Shown: positions 1 to 7,105 of the stretch, one piece after another
How the letters are laid out: each line of letters starts with the position of its first letter
Numbering within the stretch: the stretch's first letter is position 1
Assembly (NCBI GenBank): GCA_014885115.2
Contig: WKLE02002902.1
Coordinates: forward strand, 1 to 11,491
Reading direction: 5' to 3'
Length of the DNA: 11,491 bases
Source of the DNA: Asterionellopsis glacialis
Lineage: Eukaryota; Bacillariophyta; Plagiogrammaphyceae; Rhaphoneidales; Asterionellopsidaceae
Notes under the pieces: model-generated
What the model saw: the letters and a program-made list of their open reading frames with translations, nothing else
Database searches by the model: none
Told to the model about the DNA's origin: nothing
Program-made: the position numbers and the translations under genes

Positions 1-242
1 TGGTGGACTCCAGAAAAAAAGACTCCGTCTAAAGAGTAGGCAGTCGAGCGATTCTCCCTTTCCGGGACCCGAATGAGTTGACACTTGTCACATGTGTCTC
101 GTGGGCTTCTCAAAAGACTGCCCCGCTTGATGGCCATTCAACGCATCTGGCTGGTAGAGATTCAACAGATAAATGTTCGATTCTCATTCGCCTGTGCAAA
201 GATTTGCATTCTGATAATATAATTCGTGCTTTCAAGAGTCAT

Positions 243-267
243 CACGTGAACCGGGATAAGATGACGT
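243..267. promoter_or_regulatory. G-box (CACGTG) and CRE-like (TGACGT) pair
   Basis: CACGTG lies at 243-248 and ATGACGTAAT at 261-270, 13 bp apart, about 420-445 bp upstream of the ATG at 689. These are the classical bHLH/bZIP and bZIP (CREB/ATF-type) cores. TGACGT elements act in CO2/cAMP-responsive promoters of the diatom Phaeodactylum. Six-base cores arise often by chance, so only the pairing and the location upstream of a gene give weight. Confidence 0.3.
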
Positions 268-495
268 AATCATTAATTTTATCAACCAATCAAAATTACA
301 TATTGTGAAATGAGAACTTTTTTTTTAAATATCGAGGCACTCCTTGCACGATTCTGAGGGACATGCTGACACTCGGAGAGGACCACAGCCACAGGCAGGG
401 AAAGAACGTTACTGATTTTTTGCGACGAGACAAGGATTCTCATTGGCAAAACGCGTGTCAGGAAACGCGAATCTGTGCTCGGCAATAGAATCTCC

Positions 496-515
496 GTAAT
501 ATTAATAAATATTAC
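496..515. repeat. Perfect 20-bp inverted repeat (8-bp arms, 4-nt centre)
   Basis: The left arm GTAATATT (496-503) is exactly mirrored by AATATTAC (508-515) around the centre AATA. It lies 173 bp upstream of the ATG at 689. It could be a dimeric transcription-factor site or a small cruciform. AT-rich palindromes also occur by chance in DNA of this composition. Confidence 0.4.
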
Positions 516-688
516 CTGAAATTAACAGGACTGACACAATACCAATCAAAGGTTCGCATTGATTCGCTTTTGATCGGTCCGCAGTCCACAGGGCTCTTCC
601 ATCCACAAACTACTTTCTCCAAAGAGCTCTTTTGTTTCACTTGAAGCTGGCTATTTTTACAGTTGGTACAAACCCAGCACATACAATA

Positions 689-1351
689 ATGACATCATTG
701 GTTGACATCCTGACAAACAAGCGTCCACAAGAACAATATAACAAACAACAATCATTGTTAGCCATGCACAAAACTAGCGAGAAGATTCTGTATGATCACG
801 ATGACTATATTAGCGATCCCACGAAGCCATGGCAGTTAATCCGGTCTTGTAGTCATAATTCGGAAGATTCGCAACAGCAACAAGTACAAGGACGCATGTG
901 TAGCAATTCTTCTGCACAACATGGGCCTTCCAAAAGTATCCCCATTCGACATTCACTTGAACGAACTGAGTCAGAATTACAACTATGCGAAGATGAAGCT
1001 ATGGCTGATTATCGTGATTATGTTATGTATGCTCGTATCGTATCTGGCATGTCCAACCGTATTAGTCCTTTAGATGATTCGAATATCATTTCCCATCATG
1101 ATTATGAGCAACACCATCGTCAACAGGTGATTGATCCAATTTATAATATTATGAGAACTCGACAAGGTCTCCCTTCTCATAACGAAAATGCTACTTCTGG
1201 TACATGTTTGAATCAATTAGATTCAATGGCAGATGATATTCATCTCCAATACTCCCGCTACATTGAATTAGAACAAGATGAACAAGAGTTTTATCCACAA
1301 GAGCTAAGCAACGAAGAAGAAGAATCTGTAATTTTTGAATTAGAACTGTAA
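689..1351 (+). CDS. Hypothetical protein with an acidic SELQLxEDE/ADYRDY motif
   Basis: This is an intronless 220-residue protein with no enzyme family I recognise. The ATG at 689 has A at -3; the frame is open upstream to about 632 but has no earlier ATG there. The protein is hydrophilic and rich in Gln, Asp, Glu, Ser and His, with no signal peptide or membrane segment. Its most distinctive block is residues 88-121: H-S-L-E-R-T-E-S-E-L-Q-L, then C-E-D-E-A-M-A-D-Y-R-D-Y and a hydrophobic M-Y-A-R-I-V-S-G-M. This looks like an amphipathic helix preceded by basic Ser/Thr sites. I have the impression that similar blocks recur in uncharacterised diatom proteins, but I cannot verify that. A Q-rich patch (about 61-66) and an acidic C-terminus (EEEESVIFELEL) frame it. 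An AATAAA overlaps the stop codon at 1351-1356 and may be the polyadenylation signal. The gene itself is likely; its function is unknown. Confidence 0.75.
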   Translation: MTSLVDILTNKRPQEQYNKQQSLLAMHKTSEKILYDHDDYISDPTKPWQLIRSCSHNSEDSQQQQVQGRMCSNSSAQHGPSKSIPIRHSLERTESELQLCEDEAMADYRDYVMYARIVSGMSNRISPLDDSNIISHHDYEQHHRQQVIDPIYNIMRTRQGLPSHNENATSGTCLNQLDSMADDIHLQYSRYIELEQDEQEFYPQELSNEEEESVIFELEL

Positions 1352-2109
1352 ATAAACCATATAAACACGGTAAATTTTTGAACATTATTCCCCTCGGACA
1401 TTCATTCATTTAAACACCTATTGTCGTATTGTTTGTATAGATTTTTTTACTGTTATACCAATGTTCGGTTCCTAAACGTTAGGCTGTTCAAAATATTCAT
1501 TCGTTTGTCCTTGTTTCTTAGAGGTTGCCCCAAATTAAAACAAAGAGATCCAGCCAACATTCTGCCTCTCCAGTGTATCAAATAGAGAGCTGTTCAATGC
1601 ATTCAAAGCCACCCGTACAACATTCAAACAATATCACAAACATCTGTTCAGCAAATTAAACAGTATGGAGCCAATCACACACTTGTTTATTATGTAAATC
1701 TCTGGAGACGTGAAAATAATATGCATTCGCAAAATATAAAGACAATTACTCTCGATAAAGTCCATATCTACAGAACATAATGATGTACTGTGCCACACGA
1801 GTACACTATATACCAAAAAGAAATAAGTCGTCAACAATAAAGATACAGAACCACAAAAAGACGATAGAAGATATAGCAATATCACTCCTTTTAGATTTGA
1901 AGGATTATGGCAGTATAAAAGTAAGCCAGAAGGGAAAAGGTTGCTTTAGTTTGCAGGAATATCAAGTAGGCATGTGTTGTTTGTACACTGTGCAACAACT
2001 AAATCCTTTTTGTATCTATAAGAGTAAAAATGGTGTCTTTATTCAGGACTCTTTTGCTACATCATCGAAACTTGGTTTCTCGCGATTACTTTCTCTTCTT
2101 TGCTTTGAT
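1352..2109. other. Gene-free AT-rich stretch
   Basis: Reading frames of up to about 120 codons exist on both strands (for example 1780-2148 on the plus strand). They have Cys/Tyr/Phe-rich, irregular composition, no recognisable domain, and competing open frames on the opposite strand. I see no tRNA, clear repeat or element ends. The 3' UTR of the preceding gene should occupy its first part. Confidence 0.45.
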
Positions 2110-2858
2110 TCATGGGCAAGCTTCTTTGGCCATCAAGTTGGTAAATGAAAGGTGCATTTTTCCACCTATATACACTATACTGAAACAAGAACGTACCTTC
2201 TGATAAATTTTGGATTCTCTGAACCGCCATGCATCATTGAAATTATATTGACAATTGTTGTGGAGGAATTTCTCATAGTATACCATGTTGGTGCAGTGAT
2301 TGTTATCGGACAATTTCGCAAGTTCAAAGTAGAGCCCAAGAGACTTGAAGAACTGAAAATCCTTGCAAACCGGGTTTATAGGATCTTACAATCTGTAAGT
2401 GGTTTGGGTGTTCCTTCGTGACGCAAACGAGTGCAGTGCGGCTGATATACTTAATGAATTTGAAATCATGTTGGACGACGTGGATAAATTCAGTTTTAAC
2501 CATCTCAAGAGCAACCTTTATGCTGTTGCTGATAGGACCGTGCTTGTAGCTGTTGAGAATTACCACGTATGGATCATGATGGAATCTCAATCTGAGGTGT
2601 TTGACATATGTACTCATGAAACCTGATGGTATTCTCAGGAGTATATTTCTCAGTGGAAAGTCCATCGTCGTTGATGAATATGAAAGTGTTTTGAGGCAGT
2701 CCATCCCTATCTACCATTTCTCTAAAACACTCAAGAGTTTTGTTGATCATATCTATAGGAGGATGGGTTGGAATCAAAGAGGAAGAAATGATAACACTTT
2801 GAACTTGCTTCTGATGGACCTTCGTGTTCATTGATCTCGGCATCATTCCCTGTGGCAT
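2110..2858 (-). pseudogene. Glycosyltransferase-like pseudogene, two frameshifts
   Basis: Three consecutive minus-strand pieces in three frames read like one GT-A type nucleotide-sugar transferase. Piece 1 (2858 to about 2580) begins near an MNTK start and has VIISSSLIPTHPP, then NDDGLSTEKY and RFHEYICQ. Piece 2 (from about 2600 to 2385) has PYVVILNSYKHG, then VKTEFIHVVQHDFKFIK and NHLQIVR. Piece 3 (about 2380 to 2110) has CKDFQFFKSLGLYFELAKLSDNNH followed by a YYEKFL segment. The order S-L-x-P-[ST]-H-P, then V-x-Q-H-D-[FL], then W/L-S-D-N-N-H with YY is one I associate with glycosyltransferases of diatoms and large algal viruses. The joins leave no room for introns, so single-base indels near 2580-2600 and 2380-2390 are the simplest reading. 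The last join also seems to have lost some residues. The total of about 249 codons suits one catalytic domain. Sequencing error is possible, but two shifts plus a degraded C-terminal end favour true decay. Confidence 0.6.
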
Positions 2859-3587
2859 AGTGAATCATATTCCAAATTTCTTCATTTCAGTCATACTTTT
2901 TAAATCAGTGCCGCCTTGATCTTCGGCATATAAAGGGTAATTTTAAAAACCTACGTAAAAGCATACCGTAGCATACTTCGCAAAGATAAAAATATAACCA
3001 TAACATAAATTCCATTATTTTTCCTAGTACCTACGACCAGAATGCTACTGTAAACGCATATTCACTTGTTTCTTTCTTGTGTCGCTATCGACATTGAACT
3101 TTCTTTTTTCGTCACTGTAGATTACGCAAAAAGATAGAACTTGACTTATGATTCCTAGGATTCTCATCATTCCATGGGGCACAAACCCATTAGGTATCGA
3201 TCCAATGAAGTTTATGTACATAGGTACATTCTGAGCGATATTATTGAAAAATGATATTGAATGTTCACGACGAACAATGTGCACAGGTTCTTTCGTGTAA
3301 AACCCTTTCGAGCATTCATGACACGCGTAACAGAAAGGTTCAAACCTGCTTATCACCATACTCCTGGCAAAATTCGGAACACGGAAACCCAATTTATCGC
3401 AAACAGTATTTCGTTTGCCACAGATCATACATGCATTCCACAAAACTAGCTATGACCAATATTCATTATAATAGTTTAATTTCATTGATAGATATAAGTG
3501 ATTAGATGTAAAGATGCACTATCTGTTTCATGTGGAATTTCAATCTAGATCGATGACTTTATGCCGATTCTAACATCTTATTCATTC
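2859..3587. other. Probably non-coding stretch between the relic and the DUF6824 gene
   Basis: A minus-strand frame at 3045-3443 (132 codons) includes C-x2-C and C-x2-C-x2-C patterns. It has no domain I recognise and faces two overlapping plus-strand frames (3251-3505 and 3261-3449), so coding potential is ambiguous. It could be a decayed upstream part of the glycosyltransferase locus, but I see no similarity that supports this. The right end (about 3500-3587) should be the 3' UTR of the minus-strand gene that stops at 3588. Confidence 0.4.
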
Positions 3588-4457
3588 CTATATTCCGTTG
3601 ATTTGTTCATGACGATGATGCTTATCTTGCAGAGTTGGAGCATTTTCTTCTAAGTATACAATCAATTCATCTTCTTGTAAACCATCAAATCCAATTTGAA
3701 ATAAATCACCATTATCGCATCCTCCTAGACGTCGTCGATGATCATCTTTTGCGTCCAATGATACATGCCGAACAAGCGTTTTGTTTGGCAAGAATGTTTT
3801 TGGTCTGCACATTTCATCCAAACCATTTTCTGTAAGAGCTATTCTATGGTCGTTGACGTCTTGCTTGTGTTTTCGATCGTTGCCCTCAGTATTACAGACA
3901 CTGGTGGCATCGTCGATCGTGTTTACATGGGTGTTATTGCTCTCACAGTTTGTTTCCATTTTATCTGCGAATAGTAAGCTTTCAAATATTTTTTTTTGCA
4001 GTTTAAGCAACGATTCTGTACTTGACGAACTTGTAAGATGATGCTCGACATCTTGTTCCACTGGTTTTCTACTTTTACTTTGAATCATTCGTGATGATTT
4101 TCCACGGAACAAATGACTAACTTTGTCACGAATACATTGTTCATCTGCTTCCTCATAAAGTCCTGTTTCAGTATTTCGTGTGAGGAATCGTCCACCAGAG
4201 GAACGGATGATTTGGATGGTTTCTTTAGCTATTTGCATCTTGGACAATTTTTTAGCCTTTTGATACCTTTCACGATGTTCATTTACAACTTGATGGAAGT
4301 GAAGATTACCAGGATGCATCATTACACGTCTTCCTCGACCAAACAGAACATCATTCGTTGTTGGTGTCAACATGGTTGCTGTTGTTCTTGAGATTGCTGT
4401 CTGATCCATATTGTGAAGCATCGTTTGTAACATGTGATTAGGTCGAACAATTTTCAT
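3588..4457 (-). CDS. DUF6824-domain protein, short paralogue (289 aa)
   Basis: This is an intact single-exon gene. Residues 35-120 form the domain: NDVLFGRGRRVMMHPGN, then FHQVVNEHRERYQKAKKLSK, then GGRFL and IRDKVSHLFRGK. The G-R-G-R loop, P/A-G-N turn, R-x-R-Y-x-x-A-K-K helix and R-D-K-V-x-H-L-F-R end are the hallmarks of the DUF6824 family expanded in diatoms. The basic, helical character suggests nucleic-acid or protein binding, probably in the nucleus, but the family's role is unknown to me. Downstream come a Ser/Thr run, SLLKLQKKIFESLLFAD (149-165), a disordered Asn/Asp-rich part, TLVRHVSL (227-234) and an acidic end (EDELIVYLEEN). The first Met (4457) has C at -3. Met17 (4409) has A at -3 and G at +4 and lies before the domain, so it is a plausible alternative start. 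No signal peptide or membrane segment is seen. The gene is a paralogue of 7106-9067. Confidence 0.88.
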   Translation of the reverse strand: MKIVRPNHMLQTMLHNMDQTAISRTTATMLTPTTNDVLFGRGRRVMMHPGNLHFHQVVNEHRERYQKAKKLSKMQIAKETIQIIRSSGGRFLTRNTETGLYEEADEQCIRDKVSHLFRGKSSRMIQSKSRKPVEQDVEHHLTSSSSTESLLKLQKKIFESLLFADKMETNCESNNTHVNTIDDATSVCNTEGNDRKHKQDVNDHRIALTENGLDEMCRPKTFLPNKTLVRHVSLDAKDDHRRRLGGCDNGDLFQIGFDGLQEDELIVYLEENAPTLQDKHHRHEQINGI

Positions 4458-5346
4458 TTGAGGTTTTTGTATCCTTTTTATTGTGATGAGAAGGTAAGTT
4501 TGTGTGTATGTGTTCGGATTCCAAACAAATCGAGGTTTCCAGTATGTCTGGACCCAAAGGCGAAAGCCGGAAAAATCTTAATTTTCATCCGCATGTTTTC
4601 TCAAGAACCTGAGTCTTGAATGCAGGACATATCCGTAGAATACATTTTGCCTTGAAACTTCTGGAACTTCTATTTAGGCGGCCAGTTATTTTTAGCTCTT
4701 TTAAGAACCTAAAAAATACCTAATTAATACGAAGTGCTACTAATTATATTCTTGATGGGTCCATAGTAGGATCCACGTTTACAATATCACACTTTATATG
4801 TCGGACTACTCAAAAAGTTCTTGTCCATAAGTATTTGTTTAAATACAACGGATTAATCAAATGAGAATCCAATCTCATGAACCTTGGATTTAGATGTCAA
4901 AACAAGCTGCCCACCAATTATTTACTTATTGTTATTGATGGCAGAAGCGCGAATTTTACTCCTCGGTATTACACACAAGAAACGATGATTTCGCCATTTC
5001 ACAAAGGAGTTTACACTGTCTGCCAAGACTCGATTCGACTCAAAATACCGAAAACAGCACAGATGATTTGATTGGATGACCAAAAAAAGATAATCCTATT
5101 CTTTATTAGAGATAATGTTGTTGATGGTTTGTCAGAAGCATAAGACATCAAGAGAGGGATAGGCGAACCAGATCTGTCCATCATGCCGATATGCGAGAAA
5201 CTCTCAAGAGAAAAGACTCCGACGATGTGCAGCAGACTGACAACAATTTTTATCTATGACAGAACTCCAAACATAGGTCCATTTTTTTAGAGAAAGGGAA
5301 AACCAACACAACTACTCTTGGTCGAACAAGGTATCTATTTAATATA
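4458..5346. promoter_or_regulatory. Divergent intergenic region (shared promoter area)
   Basis: These 889 bp separate the start of the minus-strand DUF6824 gene from the start of the plus-strand GNAT gene, so both promoters should be here. Short plus-strand frames (4434-4619 and 4877-5071) show no domain and I do not call them. A consensus-like splice donor, AAG/GTAAGT, lies on the plus strand at 4494, but no exon around it is convincing. AT-rich tracts occur near 4690-4750. I see no TATA box I would defend. Confidence 0.4.
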
Positions 5347-6357
5347 ATGTCAATTGTAGTAATGACTAGCTTGAATTACTTTCCTTCGTTACGTTGTTGG
5401 ACTATGAATGAAAGAAGTTACCATTTTTGTATCATTGTGTGGGTAGTAACGCTTACATTCTTCTTGAACAGTATCCCTACAACTGATTCCTTTACGTTAT
5501 CAACTGCAAAACGCCGTCACCGCAGTAGTAACACCTTTGCTCATTCTGTTCCCTCTCAACACGAAATCACAAATAATAATATTGTGACCGTAAAACCTGT
5601 TAATTCTCAAACGGATGTTATATCATTAGCTGATCTTCGATACGAGGAATGGATTGCTACTAGCAGTCCTACTGATAATCAACCATCCTTGCGAGCTTTT
5701 CGAATGGCAACAAGCGAAATAATGCAAGAAAGATATGAAGAGGGTGCCATAGCATTTTTAGCGTCTGTGTCACCAAAAGGAGAACAACCTACAACAATGA
5801 ACTCTGCAGTAGGAGGTGCAGCAGAACTTAGTCCTGTTGAATTTGATCAATGTCTTTCGAACCACAACTACAATTTCTTGTATGTAACCGATGTAGTTAC
5901 AGCTCAAAAATATCGCCGTATAGGAATAGGAAATGCTTTGATGGATAGTGTTGAAGAAGAAGCATCAGCACAACAACGTGGTGAAGATGAGACAACTGCA
6001 GTAGCACCTGCCACAAAAGCAACATGGATACTATTGCATGTCAAGCATGACAATGTAGCTGCAATCGAATTCTACAAGAAAAGAGGTTATATGGAATTGC
6101 CTTCCCATATTTACAATGAAATCAATCATGATCAATTTGAAGAAAATACAGGTACAAACGGAGAACAACTGTTATTAGGAAAAGAAGTTCCGATGTTGCA
6201 GTCGACGGCAACAAGTAAAAGAAAGGTGGGGGGATTAAAAAAGACGGAGGGAACTAGTAGTATTACTAGTAGCAGGACTAGCGGTGGATCCGGATTTGGA
6301 GGGGGAGGTATGATGAAAAGTAACAAGAAAGCTAAGAAAAAGAAGCGCACGAAATAA
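5347..6357 (+). CDS. GNAT-family N-acetyltransferase, probably plastid-targeted
   Basis: This is a 336-residue GCN5-related acyl-CoA transferase in one exon. The acetyl-CoA loop is YRRIGIGNAL (R190-x-x-G193-x-G195), preceded by the beta-strand FLYVTDVVT. The C-terminal GNAT signature is NVAAIEFYKKRGY (A239 to Y248), preceded by the strand WILLHVKHD. An Ala/Glu/Thr-rich insert of about 25 residues lies between these blocks. The N-terminus has a hydrophobic core, CIIVWVVTLTFFL (28-40), then PTTDS/FTLS with Phe49 at the predicted +1 position, then KRRHRSS. This is the pattern of a diatom bipartite plastid presequence (ASAFAP-like). It fits better if translation starts at Met20 (5404), which gives a short n-region; the first Met is at 5347. 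The tail is Gly/Ser-rich and ends in about ten Lys/Arg (KKAKKKKRTK). The acceptor could be protein N-termini, lysines or a small molecule; the sequence does not decide. AATAAA overlaps the stop at 6353-6358. Confidence 0.87.
   Translation: MSIVVMTSLNYFPSLRCWTMNERSYHFCIIVWVVTLTFFLNSIPTTDSFTLSTAKRRHRSSNTFAHSVPSQHEITNNNIVTVKPVNSQTDVISLADLRYEEWIATSSPTDNQPSLRAFRMATSEIMQERYEEGAIAFLASVSPKGEQPTTMNSAVGGAAELSPVEFDQCLSNHNYNFLYVTDVVTAQKYRRIGIGNALMDSVEEEASAQQRGEDETTAVAPATKATWILLHVKHDNVAAIEFYKKRGYMELPSHIYNEINHDQFEENTGTNGEQLLLGKEVPMLQSTATSKRKVGGLKKTEGTSSITSSRTSGGSGFGGGGMMKSNKKAKKKKRTK
5426..5523 (+). other. Bipartite plastid-targeting presequence of the GNAT gene
   Basis: This stretch codes for the hydrophobic signal core (residues 28-40), the TDS/FTL cleavage context with Phe49 at +1, and the basic KRRHR segment that starts the transit-like part. 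In diatoms, an aromatic residue (mostly Phe) directly after signal cleavage directs proteins across the inner plastid membranes. The call rests on pattern alone, without a trained predictor. Confidence 0.55.
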
Positions 6358-6624
6358 ATAATGTTCTCCAGCTATAAGAATATAATTATATAGAATGGTA
6401 AACTCGCATCAGTGAAAGCTAATCAGAAAAAAAAGGGCTGCAGTATGTGTGTGCCATAATAATGGATCCAAGAAGTTGATAAAGCATTTCATTCTGTGCT
6501 GTTTTACTTTTTCTAAAATATCGACAAATTTTGGAATACAGAACAGTTTCATTCTGAAATCAATCGCTGGAGTGACCCCTCCTCTTATTGATCCGGAAGG
6601 TATCTTAGTGGTTTTACTACCCAT

Positions 6625-6670
6625 TGAGTCTTGCAATGAAAACAAACTGAGTCTTGCAATGAAAACAAAC
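6625..6670. repeat. Exact tandem duplication, 2 x 23 bp
   Basis: The 23 bases at 6625-6647 (beginning TGAGTCTTGC, ending AAAACAAAC) are repeated without a mismatch at 6648-6670. Perfect identity points to a recent slippage or microhomology event, in non-coding DNA. Confidence 0.9.
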
Positions 6671-6801
6671 ATTACACAAAGGAAAGACTTATAATATCTA
6701 CCCCTCTCGAAACTATCCGATGCAGACTTTAAATAATATTACCAAAACGAAATTGAAACGATGTGGATGCACCTTCCGAGGCAATGAGACCGATTTAGAA
6801 T

Positions 6802-6845
6802 ACGTCATTATATTTGTTAAATGTACGAACGGAAGAGGTTGACGT
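6802..6845. promoter_or_regulatory. Inverted pair of CRE-like sites (ACGTCA ... TGACGT)
   Basis: ACGTCA lies at 6802-6807 and TGACGT at 6840-6845, in opposite orientations 32 bp apart. They are in a convergent 3' region, so they are not in an obvious promoter of either neighbour. They are either chance cores or the control region of a transcript not recognised here. Confidence 0.2.
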
Positions 6846-7045
6846 AACTATTTGCACTTGAACACTAAATGTTTGCACTTGAAATACTTCTAGCGATTGA
6901 AATGAAATTTAGCAGGAGTGAATTTAACTTTCAAATGAAGTCGCCAAACAGTCTAGTAGGTCGTCCTTGTTTAACTTTGCCAGTCGAGAGCTCCCAAAAG
7001 TGTAACATTGTTGTGTAGAACAACCCAATGAAAGATGCACATGTA

Positions 7046-7084
7046 CCCCTCCCACCTCAACCCCATCTCCCCCCACGCACACCC
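7046..7084 (-). promoter_or_regulatory. G-quadruplex-type run in the 3' flank of the large DUF6824 gene
   Basis: Read on the minus strand, which is the sense strand of the gene, this stretch has five G runs of 3, 6, 4, 3 and 4 separated by loops of 7, 4, 7 and 1 bases. That meets the usual G3+N1-7 criterion. It begins 22 nt after the stop codon, so a transcript would carry it in its 3' UTR. Surrounding DNA is AT-rich, which makes the run stand out. Confidence 0.5.
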
Positions 7085-7105
7085 TTAAGGCACCCTTTCT
7101 GCTTA

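Larger units (their letters stand above)
1..688. other. Upstream intergenic region of the 689-1351 gene
   Basis: No convincing gene is seen. One frame on the plus strand stays open from about 33 to 269, but it has no ATG and matches no family I know, so I leave it uncalled. The stretch contains a G-box and a CRE-like site at 243-267 and a perfect AT-rich palindrome at 496-515 (listed separately). It ends in an AC-rich leader just before the ATG at 689. I infer that the promoter and 5' UTR of the next gene lie here. No TATA box stands out at a convincing distance. Confidence 0.5.
6358..7105. other. Convergent 3' intergenic region
   Basis: The GNAT gene runs into this region from the left and the large DUF6824 gene from the right, so both 3' UTRs and terminators lie here. 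It contains an exact 23-bp tandem duplication, a 12-bp repeat given twice 21 bp apart (6851-6862 and 6872-6883), an ACGTCA/TGACGT pair, and a C-rich run at 7046-7084. Frames at 6409-6672 (-) and 6449-6694 (+) have no recognisable content. Confidence 0.5.

Noticed and set aside
145..190. tRNA-like words (CTGGTAGAGATTCAAC and GTTCGATTC)
   Set aside because: The spacing between the A-box-like and B-box-like words is far too short and no acceptor stem pairs, so this is not a tRNA.
33..269. Plus-strand frame open from 33 to 269
   Set aside because: It has no ATG, a stop just before it at 30, and no recognisable content. A terminal exon of an upstream gene cannot be excluded but is unsupported.
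1780..2148. 122-codon plus-strand frame starting MMYCATRVHY
   Set aside because: The composition is irregular with many Cys, Tyr and Phe. There is no domain, and opposite-strand frames overlap it; the end overlaps the glycosyltransferase relic.
3045..3443. 132-codon minus-strand frame with C-x2-C patterns
   Set aside because: The Cys pairs do not form a zinc-finger spacing I recognise, and two plus-strand frames cover the same bases. It could be chance or a relic.
4494..4499. Consensus splice donor GTAAGT after AAG on the plus strand
   Set aside because: No coding exon ends there and no matching acceptor-exon pair was found; the core is common by chance.
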